DNA from: Opisthocomus hoazin
Taxonomy: Eukaryota; Chordata; Aves; Opisthocomiformes; Opisthocomidae
DNA length: 64,000 bases
Reading direction: 5' to 3'
Assembly: GCF_030867145.1 (NCBI RefSeq)
Contig: NC_134414.1
Span: 64,143,397-64,207,396, forward strand
Shown piece by piece: positions 39,801 through 54,979 of this stretch (its first letter is position 1; each line of letters opens with the position of its first letter). The notes beneath the pieces were generated by a model. It was not told the origin of the DNA and ran no database searches. It was given only the letters and a program-made list of their open reading frames with translations. The position numbers and the translations under genes were made by a program.

Positions 39801-42800
39801 CCAAAATAAAAAAAAAGGAGTGAAATGCTTAAAATTAAATGCTTGAATCCAAAAGACAACCTACCAGACCCCAATATTGGTCAGCATGGCTGGGTCAGAA
39901 ATGCTGTGCTTTAGCCCTCACCCCTCATCAGGGCTTCTGCAGCTTGATTTGCTCTGGACTGAGAATTTGCACATGTTTTCAGAGACAGTCTGAGTGACAA
40001 GGGAGAAATTTTAAGTGAGGTGGGCTGAGAGCTGTTGTAGAGTCGAGGGGTACAGCAGCACTGTCCTGGGGAGCCTTTTAAGTGGAGAGCAGCTGAGTGG
40101 GGGCCATGTCCTCTACCCCTCAGTTGCGGCAGAGGCAGGAATGCAAGACTTAACGAGGCAAGAAGGAAGGCAGGCAAGAAGAAACATCAAATAAAAGCCT
40201 AGGGGGTAGGGCAGTCAGCCAGGAGAGGGAAGACACCTAGCCAAATACATAAATCCTGGGAAGCCAGAGCAGAAATCAGTAACTCCCCAGTGCCTGTAAG
40301 CCTGTGGTTAAGGAGCTGAGGCTGGATCTTTTGAAGAAAAGGACAGCCTATAGGCTGGTGTTGCACCATTTTGACCGTGTTTTTGTGTGGCACTATGTGC
40401 TCTTGCACGCAATAAAAGCATGCAAGGGTCATCTAGGACACTGGTGACATCCAGAGAAGCATGCAAGATGTTTTGCAATTACTGTGTAGGGCTTTTTTAC
40501 GTGACTTTTTAGATTCAGGCACATCAATCACCTCCATATCCTGTGCTGAAATGCTTTTCTGAACCTTACCTGAATACATGCATATTTGTAGTATATACCT
40601 ATGTATATGTGCACAGGTATCTATACGCTTGTATATTTGGAGATGTGTTTGGGGACGTAATAAATCAGGAGCCTGTCTTGGGCAAGAGGCCGCAAGCCCC
40701 CGTGTGACATCTATTTCCCATTCTCACCCGTTAAGGATGATGATGTAGTTTGAGTGCTACTCTAGGCCATGGTTCCCTCGGCGGGGAAACGGGAATCAAC
40801 TTATGGTAACTTATCCGACTGAGTAGGGACTGTAGCCAAGCTATAGGCTGAAGTCACTGTCCTAGATCAGTGAGGTGCTCTGGCCATCCCCTGCAGAAGA
40901 CTTAGACTCCAGCCATCCTGACCACCTTCAACAGGGATCCAGATTAAGAGCAATTCTTTATTAAACTCACACGCTTATGCTATTTTTATCCCCAGTGCAA
41001 TGATGCAGCAAATAATTCCAGTTTTGCCTTATTATTCAACATACCTGACAAGCAGAAGCCAACACATACTTGCGGAAGCAGAGCCAAGAGAGTGTATTTA
41101 GCCCCCATACTGGGAGTTTCTCGGATTCAGCAACCTTACTTTCTTTAATATAGTGTTAAACACAGAACTTACTCAGCTAAGAACCTGCTGCACTAAAACC
41201 TAAGTAGGGGTAAGCAGTACATTGGAGCTACTCAAAAAAGCCTGCTTGTAGACACACTGTAATTTATGGTGGGGGAAATACAACCGTAATATACTCAAAT
41301 AAAATGTTCCTTCTGGAGTTGGGGGGGGGGTATTCTTTTTTTTATTTTAAAGTAATATTGATAAATGCCAATATTCCATATCTGCCTCTTATAGATGGGT
41401 GGACCTAAACAAAATTAATTTCTTGGAAGGTTGAAAACTCCACTACTTTTAACTCCAGGGAGTCAGTAGCTGTGGTCTTCAGACCTTAGCCAGGTATATA
41501 CTGACAGGCAACCAAATGATTACTTTTAAGACTTATTTCCAAATCTGCTGAGTTTAGTATTTCTTCCCATAATGGCATTGTGTCACAAAAAGCAAAGAAT
41601 ATCCACCTGAGGAAAAAAGAAAAATGACCAAAATGGAAATGAACAGATCTATCTGCTGCAAGAGGGTGATACACCTCTGAACATCTGTCCCAGAAAAGAG
41701 GTGGAGGCAGAAACGTCAAAATGGCAATAAGATACTCTGTCATCAACAGGACACTCCTTTCTCACTAACTGTGAGAAAGTTTGCAAAAGCTATTAAGAGA
41801 TCAAATGTGAAATGTACTGAGAAAAACACAGAGTAAGCGTATTTTATGGAACAAAGATCTTATTGCCATAATGTCCTTGAAAATTGCCATACTCTGAAAA
41901 CAAGAAACGTTTTAGATACATTAACTTGGACTTTCAGTAAGTGTTAAAATAAATTCAGAGGCTTATGCAGGCTACAAAAAGTCTGTAAAACAATAGTAAT
42001 AAGTACAATGGAAGAAAAAAAAGGTAATATGCCACTATTTTCTGCAGTAATATAATATTGGCCTGTGCCATGTCCTGACACTGTTTCATGTGGGACACAC
42101 TCTCTGAAGTTAGTGGGAATTATAGTGGATTAATGGAAGGATGCAGCCCAAATTAGATCTATGGGGAAGCTTACAAAGAGGAAGAGGCCATTTGTGAAGG
42201 GTTCACATTTAATTCTCTGTGTAAGCAACCTGAAGTCAGCTCTTGTAACACCATTCAGGTCCAGAAGGTGCAGAAATAGGGGATAAGTTTGCTGATAAGA
42301 GTAGGGTCTCAGCAGAGACTGACACAGACAAGCGCAGACAACCCTGCATTGCAGGTTTTGAAACTGATGTTTACCGAACAGTAACATGCTAGAGCATAAA
42401 AGTCACGATCTACTCCTGTAAGGTGTTGCAAATAGATGCAACCTTTCACTTGTTTGCCACGTGAGTCGGCGGTCAGTGCACTCAGCGTTTCGGAGAAGCA
42501 CTCGGCACCTGGCACAGCTGCACCCCGAGCACACGCTGCACTGCGGGGCAGGTAACACAGCTCAGCCCCGAGCCCCTCAACGTGATCCTCCGGAGACATG
42601 GCCACTCCCCACGCAGGTGAGATCCGCAGCAGCCTGATCTTTCTCAGCGCAGATGAAAAATTACAGTTCCCTCTTCTGCACAAGCTACTATTTTCAAGGG
42701 TTGGCAGGTCTGCCAAATTTCTCACCAGCCTCCCCTGCATCACTCACAGATAGTTTCAATAAAGACCTATTCTGTCAAATGTTATCCTCTCAAATCCCAG

Positions 42801-45800
42801 CCCTTTTGTCCATAGGACAGGAGAAAATTGGCTTGCAATTTTTTTTTAAGTAAAAAAAAAAGTCTTTTTCACTGTCTAGAGGCTCAAAGATTGCTGCATT
42901 GTCTTGACTGAAAATCCAAAAAAAATTGCCTTTGAGGAGACTGCGAGAAAGCAGATTTTTGAGAAGAATAGACCAGCAAGTTGCATGGACTAAAAGATGG
43001 CAATGACATGAGCTATAGCTCTGCTACAATCAGCTGTAATAACTTATTATTGACTTTTGGTCTTTGAAAACATTTTTTTTTGTCCACTGTAGGCTAAAAT
43101 TGTGGACCACAAACAAAGATTAATGAAGACAGGAGACACAATAGTGTTTCTTAAGTGATGCAAATAAGAACAGCTGAAGAAAACATCCAGGCTTAGAGAA
43201 GAGTATAGTGAACTTTGTATTCTTAAAAAATTTTCAAATTGATCTCAGTCAGTTTCTCAGACAGAAGCCCTCAAGCCATCAGAATCCATGCAAAATCTAG
43301 GATTCCTGAACAGAAGCTATGAGGGATGCAATCTTTGGTCCTTGTGAGGCTTTGGTTCCTTGGTTATGAGCACTGTGATTTCAGAGATAATGAAACACTC
43401 CTATCATGCCAGCAGATGAAATTTGAAGAACAGTCAAAAAAGCAGAAGAGAAAACAGACCAACAGAAACTGCAGTTCCATACAGTAGAAAACTACTTGGA
43501 CACACAGAATCCATCTGCATAATCATGTCAATGAACACAATCACAACGGTGAACAGGAAAAATTTGATTTTTTTTTCCCAAACTCCCAATCAGAAGGTAC
43601 AGTGCCCGGTCTGTCCAGGAAACCGCTGTTGTTTCAGGTTGGTTATGTTCAGGTGAGGCTGATGGTTGCTATCCCCAGTCTTCATTCAGAGTTGTTGCAT
43701 AAACCAGGTGTTTCATAGAGTGCAGCAGGAGCGTGGCTGCCTCACGAGGGGGCTGGGGAGTGGGGTGCTGTGGGGACCCCAGGGCTGGCTGTGACCACTG
43801 ATGGGTGCTGTCCCATGGGCACCAAAAGCCTCTGACACTTTTGGGAAGCAGTGAGCCCGGGAGACAAGTAACCAACGGCACTGGGCCCAGCCTTGGAGAG
43901 AGACAACGCACAGATGGGGCTGGGATGGGGCATGGCTGAGCCAAAGCAGGGTCCAGCGCTGCGGGTGGAGGTGATGTGCATGGAGGTCCCTGGGAAGTTC
44001 ACTGGGGACAGCAGGCCTTGAAGGGGCCCTCAGGGACCCAGCACAGAAGTCACAAGTCAAACCAGCAGCATTAGTCTGCTTGGGAATTTGAAGCATTTTG
44101 GGTAGAGACACTTTCTGGGGCAGTTACTTGAGTAGAAATGTGCTGTGCTGTCATCTACTCCACTCACGCACTTGCTAGCACAGCCCAGCCGATGGGCAGA
44201 AAGGGAAGTTTTAGGTGGCTGAGAGCTAGGAAACTGCCCGCAGTCCTTTGGTTTCCCCCGTGATCACGAAAGTAGTATCTCTTACACCATCTCTAAATGA
44301 TGAATACGCCATGGCATCGCTGAAATAACGGAGGCCGACGTTCCTCACCGGCACAGCCACCCAGGCAAGCTCCAGTTTGCGGCTGGTTGCTCCGGTTCCC
44401 TGTCAGGGAACAGTGCACCGCAGCTGTGCAACCCAACACCCAATCCTGTGGGCAGATCTCCACTTTCCACTTTCGAAAAGTCAGTCCAGATTTCCTTGCA
44501 CTTTGGGGCTTCGTGAGCTGTGGCCGTTGTTTTCAAACACCAAACACACTGACTGCATTTTGCAAAGGTCTCACTGTAAACACTCAGTGAGTTCTTGCAG
44601 ACTTCATTGTTACAAGATTACAAATGATGTGGAAACGAAAACAGGTCAAAATCAACTGCAAACATGCAATTTCTGTTAAGAATCCATTTCTCATTGTATG
44701 AACTCATTTTTTGGGAAGTATGCCAAAGTATTGTTTTGAATTTACGTCCATCTCTACCACTGTGGGATTACAAATATGAAAAAGATGCCAGAGCTTATTG
44801 CAGGCAAAAGAATGCGGAAATAAATATAAGCTTTTGTTCAAAGCTTCTATACTATATTTGGTATCTGTGTCTGTTACTGGTTGTATGGGATATTCTGGAT
44901 ATTTTTAATTCAAACTCCTGTAGGGTTGTGATAAAATGGCTAGTATTAAAAAATGCCAACAATCCAAGTGATACATGTCCAAGAGGTAGCAAAGATACCA
45001 TTTAATGGTACAGCCATTAGCAACAGCCCTCATTAGGGGCTGGGACTGCCTTGTTCCTTGCAGGTGCAAATTCATCATCTGCTCTGGCGTTGCACCATAT
45101 GAATGTGGAGACCATGGTCTGACCACTTCACTTTCCTTCCTAGATCAAAACTTACCACTGTTCAATCTTCCAAACTGGACACTTCAAATTTCTCAATGGA
45201 GCAGAAGTCCTTTGGAGGTTCTGGACCACTTGTGAGCTCTCCTACCCCTTTGTTATATATGTATATGCACACACTCATTTATTCTGACACTTCTCTAACT
45301 CCCAAAAAATATTTTACCCAAATATTATATGTTGCCAGTAAAAAGACTAATATACTAAAATATCTCAGTTTCCAGAAGCTGAAAACTACAAAATGACCTC
45401 CTGACACATCTTTCCTGTGGGTGCTTTAGGCAACTCAAGAGCAAATATAATCAGGGTGTTGTAAATTGGAATAACTATTCCTAACAGTTGAATATTTGTA
45501 TCAGTGTAATTGGTATAAAAACTTTTTGCTCAAAATGATTTTTTGGAAGAGAAACTACCATTACTACAACAACTAGTAGTAGAAGTAGAGAAGGAGGTGG
45601 AATAATCAGACATTTTAGACTATGCATTATAAACTCTTCTAGAAGAAGAGATTAGACTACAAGACTGCTCGTGTGACAGTATTATTTGCAGAAGGCTGCT
45701 GTCAACAGTGTAACATTAAGCACGGCTGTGGTCAGCTTCAAGGTCTAATGCAACAAGCTTCATTTTCCTTGAGAACTCCTTCTGTAAGCTGACATTATAG

Positions 45801-48800
45801 AATGCCTTGGGGACAATATCACAGCCTCACTAGCACCTTTCTCAGATAAAAAATGCCCGTTCCTGTTATTCAGGAAACTACTACGACTCTACCAACAGCA
45901 AATATATTTAAGCAAAGTGACTGGTGCTGTGGTTTGAGATGTAAAAGAGTAGCAAAACACATATCTGCCTCTTCCCACAATTATAAAAGGGCCCCACACC
46001 AAACCAGAACGTCTCAGAGGGCAGCGGACAGAAGGAGTTGAGCTGGGGTCTCCTGCTGTGGCATGAAGGGATGGAGTGGTGGAGGCTGTTGTGGCTGCGC
46101 CACGACGACACAGAGCTGGGTCTGGTTCTAGACTCATGCCAAGGAGCTGCACTGTTACCTGCCCCGGAGCTATTCCTGCAGCTCCCTTGTCACTCAGGTC
46201 TCCGAGGCTTGTGGGACCCAGCCCGTGGCCCTCAGCCCCATGAGAGCCCTGGCGTGGGGCTCATAGGATCACAGTAGTTGGTCTTCTGAGAGGGGATGTT
46301 CTAAGCAGCAACGTGTTCTCTTGTGCTTATCAGTATGTTAGTCTGCAGCACTTCTTCCACAGCTGCATGCACTATATCAAGCAAAATAAAATAACAGCAA
46401 TTCTATGCATTACATCTTCAGTAGCAATTTGGCGTTTCCTATAGGCTTTCTTGTCAAAACTTTTAACTGGTTTCTACTTTATCCTCTCCGCCCATAAAAC
46501 AAAGCTATGGTATCGACCTGAGTTGTTTCTTGTGAGGATTAAGCAGCCAGCATTTATACAGTATTTTAAAATGTTACATGCTGTTCCAGTTAATAAGTCA
46601 CAGTCTATATTGGTGAGGGCATGATGAAAACCAGCCAAGCCTCTAATGTCCAGGAGTGCTGCACTGTACACCTGTGCAGCAAGCACTGAACATGTTTTAT
46701 GCACTTCACAAAATGGCAACATTTTGCTTTTAGAAGCTGCATTTGCTTCGGTCACAGCGACTTTTATTTTATTATCCTGCTGGTATTTTGAAATTCATAA
46801 ATGAGTCTCGAAACAGGTTTAAAACCTGCTTTAAAGGAGTAGTTCAGCAGTAGAAAACAACAGAGCCTCTGTCTCCATATATCTTCCGCAGCATTCAGCC
46901 TCTTCCCTGAGGTGTTGGACTTCAGACACGTTTTATTAACATTCTGGAGTTGTACCCTCCTGACTAACCAGCCATTAGCTGGCTCACTGATCCTTAACTG
47001 CAGATCACTCTCTCTCTTCTATAGGCTGCATTTCCCTTAGGTTCCAAAATAATTAGTCTCCCGGCTATGGATGTGAGTTCCGTTTAAAGGAATGCAGAAG
47101 CAGCACCTCAGCCACTGCTGGCGAGCATCCTTTTTCACGCTACGCTCCTTATCTGGTTGATATTCACAGAGCACCAGATTCTAATTCTACTTAATAATTA
47201 GGCTAATACTACACATACTTACATTTGCCTTCCAGCTCAATTTTCGGCACAGTAAGCAGGGAGTTGCAAGCACAGAGCTCCCATAGCAACATGTTATTGT
47301 TAACCCAAGCTGTGTGCAGAGATCCACGTGCTAAAAACTCGCCGAGGACTAATTCAGCTGCCAGAGGCACGGGGGCAACTCCCACGGGATGTCAGCGGAA
47401 GGTTCAGAGGGCAGAATAATCTTGTAAAAATATAACGTGTGCTATGGTAATGGTTGCCCAGAGGTCTGTGAGGTCAGTACTGTGAGCTGGCCTGTTTTGG
47501 ACCACAGAGATAAAACCCTGCGCCCTCTCTTTTGTCAGAGCTGAGCCTAAGGGCATCATCACTACAAAACACTTCGAATATCCTTCCCCAAAATGTGCTC
47601 TACCACAAGGTGCGATAACCTGTACTAAGGAAGTGATGGTGCTTTCTGATGAGCTGTGTGACGGCAACCAACACTTTGGCGGACTGAAATGGAGCAAATC
47701 TACTCTTTATTTCAGAATACAGAAAAAGTACTGGAAAAAAATACCACAGGGTCACCTTCTACACTTTAGCTCTTATTGTATCTTAATGTCAGAAGCAGAC
47801 AAGATATTTTCAATGAAAATATTCACCAAATAATGTAATCAAATATTTATTCCATGGTGTATTCTTCCAACATCTTCATTTAGGAAAGGAAAAAAAAAAA
47901 AGGCAACGAAAATGTGGTGCCTGAAAAGTTACGCATTGCCTAGAATCACAAAGAGCCAGCAGACTTTCCCTGACCATTTAAGAGTCTAAAACTTCACTAA
48001 TTGTTTTGGTTGCTTTTTAATCACATTACACCTTTTGTTTAGCGGCCTTCAATTCACTGGCTGTATCAAAAGCAATCACAGTAGTAACAGACAAACGATT
48101 TTTTTTACAAAATGGATAGATGCCTAGTAGGTGACTTTTGCTTCTCATACTTGCTGCACTCTGTAATTTTAGTGACTCTAGGATTATATTTAAACTCACG
48201 TTACCAGACATCATGAACAAATGAGAACGAAACAGGAGTAAGCGAGAGTGACAGGCCCCCACGGAAAGCACTGAGGGATTTCAGTTCCCTCTGCAGCCGT
48301 ACACAGAGGTGTGAGGGCTGCCCCCCTCCTTCTGCCTCTGTTGCCGTGTTGGTACCTGACGCAGGGTAGGCAGGACGAGACACAATCTGCCCCCTGCCCA
48401 GACTCCTGTGAGTCAGCGTGACTCCGTGCGGTTGCAAGTCCAATTTTGTCTGCCGTTTTTAGGTGCCTTCTTGCACCCCAGTCAGTCAATCACAGCTGCA
48501 AACGCTGTCATTCAGACACCTTACCTCACTTGCAGATACAGCAACATAACTTGAATGTGTAAATACCAGCCTTACTTTTGCAAAAGTAAACTAGAAAATA
48601 ACTTTTGCTTTTGGAGATAGAAGCAATTCTCTGTCTTTCTCTGTACATGTGCACATAGCAGGTCTGACGTATCTACAAGTATGTCTGGTTTTCCAGTCAA
48701 GCGCATGAAGACAAGGAGGGGGTCTTCTTAGCTCCCTGGGAGAGGAGTACTTGGGCAATCTGCATATTTACTTTCTTTTCCCCTTTATTTTATTAAATTC

Positions 48801-51480
48801 TGCTTTCCTTGATAAGTCATTTTAAAATGTCCATTTCAAGCATTTGCTTTGATCTGTCTTCCTGGTAATTAAATTGCCTGCCTTTAAATTGCCATCATTT
48901 AAAATAATCCTAATTAAGACAATTTTCCCAAACTTCAAATACCGGATTTTGAATTGTAATGTGAAGAGAATGAATAATGATTCTCCATGTATTCACTTTA
49001 ACACTATCTACTTTTCCTGTACAAGGAAATCGATTTTCTCACCTGTCATGTTAACTGAGGGCACAATCCAGAAAATTCTTACTTCTGCAAGTAGGTCTTA
49101 GTCACACAGCAATTCACTGGAACTAATTACAGGAAGATTTGCTTATGTGAATAAAGATGTCCAGGAGAAGATCATTTGGGTAAGTGTGCAAGTGCACATG
49201 TGCATTGAGTAAGTGTAAGCCCGTGCAATAAGCATTTCACACTGATGCTTTAGAAGATGTCCCGTGTGAAACAGTAAGTGCAGTTCACATAGAAAGTGGA
49301 AAGGAAGATTTTTACAGGTTGAAATAAAAATAATTATCATGGATACACATACATCTGCACTGGATCGCTTTCGATCTGTATCTCAGTAACTTATGATCTG
49401 ATGATCTGGCTGTACCTATTTCAGCTCTTGAGAGAACCCAGTATTGGTGGTAAATACAAAGGGGCTAGGCGATGCTTGTACCTCATAAAATATATCTACA
49501 AAAGATCAGTATTTTAACTGACTACAAACATCACTGTACATTGTGTTTTTATGACACATATAGAGTGTTAAGACAGGAGAAAGCTTATAAGCAACTGTGA
49601 CAGTCAGCAGAATACAAAAAAATATATAACCTGAATGCCCGGCTAGTAATAGTTTATGGAGGCTGAGAAACAATTATACATTACTGTGTTTACCTTGGCC
49701 TTTTATATTTACATATTGGAATGTATGTTGGGGAGTTTAATTGTGAGGTTGTCAAAAGTACTTTTAGAAAACCAAGCCATCCAATATGACAGGAAAAAAA
49801 AAAAAGATCAAGTCGTCTTTTGTTCAAATGGAAATACAGAAAACAACGTATTGTTTAACCAGGATTTTATTTTCTTCTACTCAAGCGATGAAGAGGCTTT
49901 TGTAAAGAAAGGCTTTCATCTTATACATGCGGTACTCCATCACAACATAATTACCCTAATTTGTATTCCACTGTAAAAAAAGACTTATTCAGCTTAAACA
50001 AATTAAGCAACAATCACTAAGTGTACACGACCAGCATTCTTTCAAGTAACCTGTTATCAGCTCTGGCTACAGCTTTATCTTGATAAAATGGAAACCCTGC
50101 TTTATTTTCCTGCTTTTCCCCCCAGGATTATGCCAGTCAGATTGCCCAGACAGGCACCGTGATTCACTGGCTGGAGCGAGAGACAGAGCATCCAGAGATT
50201 ATTTCCTATGGCCTCACGAAATGATTATGTGATCTGGGTCAAATCCTGACTGCCTTTGTGCCTCAGTTTAGGAGAAAGCCCAAGTACACACTTAACTGAA
50301 CACGTGAATAACCCGGCCACGCTCAGTAGGTTTTTTAAACAGCTGCACGTGCTCCCTGCTGAATAGAAGCTCTTCTGCTGCTCTTTTACTCTGGCTGTGG
50401 TTGACAGTATGTGTCCTCAGCAATGGCAGGACAAGCTCTACCCCCATCTGTATCTAGGTTCTCTGTCTGTTAGCTGCGTAACTATGGATATCCCTGCTGT
50501 TTGTACACATTCTTCTAATTATTAATCGAACTCTGACCTGGTGGATCACTACCAGCGAGGCTTTGCCTTCATCACCTTCTCCTCAGTCCCTCCAGCTGTG
50601 ACCCTATGGGGAGTATAACGGGCACTCCAAAATGCTGGACAGGAGCCCCATTTCAGGGCAGGGCATCAACCGACTGTCCCAGCAGCGAGGGATGACTCCC
50701 GACTCCACTGCAGCACCGCTGCCGGCCAGAGAACGGGCAGAAGCAGCTTGAGGTGCTGCTCTGAAAGGGATTTGAAAGAGCAGCAGTGTCACAGCAAAAC
50801 TGGGGTCTCTTTTTACCCACTGCTGGGTCTGGGTGAGGTGAAGTCTCACTGGTGCCCACTCTCCAATGTGCAGCTGTGGGAATGGTGTCTGGCTTTACAT
50901 GGGCTTGCTAAGATCCTTACAGAAAAAAAAAAAAAGAAGGAGGAGAAATGGGAAGAAGCAACAAGGCCATCCCAGAGCTGTGGTAGGCTGAGGAAAGGAG
51001 GTAACTTGTCTGCTCACGAGGAAGTAGTGTCCAGAATTTGGATATTTCCCCAGGGAATAAAAAAGATGCTGCCTTCAAACCTTCCTTCATCCCTAACAGA
51101 AGCTGATACACCATGCAGCAGTCCTTCCAAAGTAGGTAGCTCCCAGCAGGAACAAGGTGAATGGGAAGAGAATGTATCTACCTCCAAAAAGAGTGCAAAC
51201 CATCGCTGTTCCTCCTGAAGTGCTGGAGAAACAAAATTCACCAGGCAGGCATGTTTGCTGGATAGCATTTTATCAACACATTTGTTGTGATCTCTTCTGG
51301 CACAGCTGAGATCAGCTGTCAGAAACACAGGAATTATCAGCGGTGGCTGGGGCATGTGACCTTCCCCAGACCTCTCTCCTCTCCGTCTCCCAGCCATTCC
51401 TCGCAGGACTTTCCTTTCTCCTACAGTACCCACAGCCTGTCAGAGAGGAGCAATCATGAGGCTGCTGCACGAGGGCAGGT
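36891..51480. other. Gene desert between ZIC2 and PCCA, no gene seen
   Basis: About 14.6 kb of mostly AT-rich sequence. Open frames are short and none has a recognisable domain. A GC-richer patch lies at about 43,700-44,040. X-box-like CCATAGCAACATG at 47,281-47,293 and small AT/CA microsatellites (40,578-40,615; 45,254-45,275) are the only local features. Distal ZIC2 enhancers could lie here but none can be picked out without alignment. Confidence 0.55.
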
Positions 51481-51489
51481 GAGGTGAGG

Positions 51490-51855
51490 GTTGACCACAG
51501 CACAGACAGGGCAGTGCCCTCACTGTTAGGGCACAGTCCAACCATGACTGGGCAGGATGAACAGAGCAAGGGTCATGATAGCACCAGGTCCCATCAACCG
51601 TCCAGCAATTTTCAGACAAAAGCAATGCAACAAGTCAGGTTTGAGGTCAATCCAGGAAACCCGAACAATTCAGAGGCAGTGGGAAATAGGACTGGGCATG
51701 GGAAAACCCGTGATGCAGCCCGGACCAGCAAAGGGGCTGAAATGGGGCTCCTCAGCATGGGCAGAGGGTATGGGTTGAGGTCCCAGGTGAGTTTGTTCAG
51801 GGCAATTAGGGCTTATGGGTGCACTTGGGGCCCAGCATAGCCTTCCCTCCCATCA
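51490..51855. repeat. Diverged duplicated unit, copy 1
   Basis: Several blocks recur about 620-650 bases downstream in the same order and orientation, including 51,645-51,673 against 52,296-52,326, GCTGAAATGG at 51,735 against 52,368, and the GCAATTAGG / ACAATTAAGG blocks at about 51,800 and 52,420. The family is unknown: an old tandem duplication or two copies of an unrecognised element. Confidence 0.5.
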
Positions 51856-52149
51856 TTGTGTGACCTCACACCTCACAACACCCTGGGTTTTGATGGGTAC
51901 TTGCTGTGAAAAGCTCTAATTTTGGCCAGTCCAGCTGGTTCCCAGGAGTGCTCCGCAGATCTGTAGCCTGGCCAGCTAGTGAGGTATTGAAGCCTCTCCC
52001 AGACTGGCTTAGAGCATGCCCAAAATTCACTTCACTTGATACTCTGGTTGCCCCTGTGCTATGACTGCTGGAAGGGCAATGTGTTGGCAATGGATGGGGT
52101 TTGAGTGGTGAGGCTTCAGGAGGGGAGATGTGAAAAACGGCATGAGTCT

Positions 52150-52455
52150 TCAGGGATCATGTAAGCCAGGAGCAAAGGGTGGCCACAACCCAGGTAAGGC
52201 AGTCCCACAGCAGCCCAGTGGGGTGGTGACAGCAACCGGTCCCATTGACAGTCTGGCCATCATCAGGAAGAGACAAGGTCATGAGTTTGGTCCAAGGTCA
52301 ATCCAGAAAATCTGAACAATAATTCAGGAACAGGCAGCTCAGATCAGGCCTGATGACCCAGACCTGAGCTGAAATGGAGTCCGGGGGCTGGTGGTATGCG
52401 TGTGGTGAGGTGGACCAGGACAATTAAGGCCTCAGAGGCCCACACAGCCTTCCTC
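52150..52455. repeat. Diverged duplicated unit, copy 2
   Basis: Second copy of the unit at 51,490-51,855, separated by about 300 bases of unrelated sequence. The offset shrinks from 651 to about 617 bases along the unit, showing accumulated deletions in copy 2. Confidence 0.5.
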
Positions 52456-54950
52456 AGTCACTTCTCTGAGTCATGGACTGAGTGGATAACAACCCTCTGT
52501 TTCCCTCAGAGACAACAGCAAGAGAGCAAGCAGTGGTGGTCGTGCTCTTCTCACAGTGTTTAACATTTTATTTGTGCTCAGGGGGTCCTGAAATCAATGC
52601 CTCAAAAGCTGGTCTTTGTTAACTCCACCACCCTTTGAACTACCGAAATCCAGTGCTTTCTAGCACCATATGGTGAATGCATTGTCCTCCCTTGTCATCG
52701 CTGGATCCAAGGGGGAATATGAAACCATGGGCATTGAGAAATTGATAGCAGAGCAAAGCTGTGAAGACTTAGGGTGCTTAAATAGCCTTCACAGGCAAGC
52801 GAGGACCAGCCAGGAGTATCCTCATGGTTGATATGAGGATTATCACCCATGTGTCATGCCACATACAGAAGATGCTGATCATTCTGAGGAAAACGGGATG
52901 GAATAATCCTCACAACTGAGACCCCTTTGTGTCAGAGAGCTGTGACTAAATGAATGTGCTGCTTGATCTTGAGATTCAGCCTTCTTGACTCCTTTTCACA
53001 AGTTTGAAATTCCCAGTGCTTCCAGCAGAAACCAGAAGGCGATGGGTAAGAACAGATGTCTTTGCTGTCACAGCAAGACAAGATGTGACCCACCGGAGAT
53101 TGTTTCTATTGCCAGTTCTGGGTGCCACCCTCAGGAACAGATCTGAGCAAATACTTACTCTCAGGCCTGTTCCCTTTTCCTCCCTCAGTGTTTCATTTCC
53201 ATCTCTGTACTCAGGGGGATGGTTGCTCTGTGTACGCACGAAGAAAACTTCTTTTCCTCTTGATCAAACCAGCTCGCCTCTCTCTGCTCCAAGCTTTCGT
53301 GCCACGGCTGGAATCCAAGCAAATGATTTAGTCCTGCTGAACTTATTGCCTCTTTTAAGGAACTCCATCATCTCCTTTAGCTTGTCCATGCCCAGGAGTA
53401 GCAAATTCTAAAAGCAATCTTAAATTTAAATGTACCGTTCTGTTTATTGAGCAGTGAACCTTCAGGCAATAAATACTACAGCAGGAATTCACCAAGACTC
53501 TGTTAGGGCTTGACAGCCCAGACAGCCATTGCGCAAATCTTTGTTAGTCCTGACAATGTGGGGTTTTTTTTAATCAAAGGAATTACAAATTTGTTTTTAA
53601 TCTTTGGGGTTATTCTTTATTCCTTAGAAAGGATCCAAAGCTGTTTCAAACTGTATTTGCATTACAAGCAGGCAGTAAATTTCAAACTACTAGTCAAGCC
53701 CATTGTCACTCCATGTGAATAACGCCACAGAGAAGCGGCTCAGCAAAATTTTTGCCTGTGTACGGGAGTTCTTTAATGCATTTCAGACACAGCACATCTC
53801 TGGACCTCCCTGACTTTAGAAGTCACTTCCCCAGTTCCTGGACAGATGACCTTCCAGTCATGCAGAACCTCTGGAGGAATCACATGGGTGCTGAGCAGCA
53901 ATCCTAGCGATCGTGCAATTGTCCTAACTCCTCCTTGGTCCTACAGGTGTGACAAGTCCAGGAGCTCATCAGCAAGGCTCCAAGCCAAAGCTACTTTCTG
54001 TGCAATGGAGTCAACCACAGTGCAAGTTTATATTTGCTCACACCAGTGGAACCATCGTGCTTACCTGGTTCTGCAACACCCTTGACCCCAAGGCTCTTGA
54101 AGAGGAAGTAAGACCTTTACATCGGCACAGTCTGAGTCCTCCCCAGCCCATGAGTCCCTTTCAGTATTTCTTTAGGGTTTTACCTATCTCCAGGCTACAC
54201 TGGAATAAATTTTTGGGTTCTTTTTGCACTCTTTCTGTGAATTTCACATTCTCATCCTTTTCCTCCTTGAAGAACACTCCAGTTGTCTGGATCTCTGCCA
54301 CTTTGATGCAGTCCTGCAGAATCCTTCAGTCCATGAAATCACAGGAAAAACACAATTCCCACAGAGAAATCACTCCGCGGTGCCAAAGCAGTTGTGATTC
54401 CTGCGCTAATCTCATAAGAAATTTCATTAAGCGGTATCACTTCGTCACATCCAAGTGCGATGCCCTCCCGAAACGTGCGTGTGCCCTCCTTGATAGCTAC
54501 CGCCGTTCAGGGCTGTGTCTCACGAGCTGCTTGAAATGCTCTGTGAGCCGCTCTGCTTCCCAGCCTTCACCTGTCCTCCCTGCCACAGACTCTGGGCAGG
54601 CTCTGGCTAGCTCTGAGGCAGGCGCTGCTTAACTCCTAGTTTTTACATAGTCCTTCTGTCGATGGGCTTTTAACGTCCTGAGGGTGTGAAAAAGTGAAAA
54701 GCTGTATCTGATCCCAATCATCAGACTAGAGGGAGGCAGATGTGGTCCCCAAGACCACGTGTTCCTGTCTTCTGGCTGGACCTTGGTCTACTGTCACAGC
54801 TCTGTCTCCAGCCCTGTCTCTTGCTGCTCCCCCTGACAGGCGTCCCAGGATAGACCTACACCTGCGTCATCACCTTGCCTTCAACAGTCTGGGACTGTCG
54901 ATGGACCTCGATACTAGCACCCAGGTCTGCCCACCCTGTTCAGATCCTGC
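52456..54950. other. Intergenic DNA, no gene seen
   Basis: Mixed composition without a recognisable gene, RNA or transposon. The longest plus-strand frame (53,949-54,632) has no domain and no coding-like composition. Confidence 0.5.
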
Positions 54951-54979
54951 AGGACTGTGCCCTGGTGGCAAGGGTTCCC

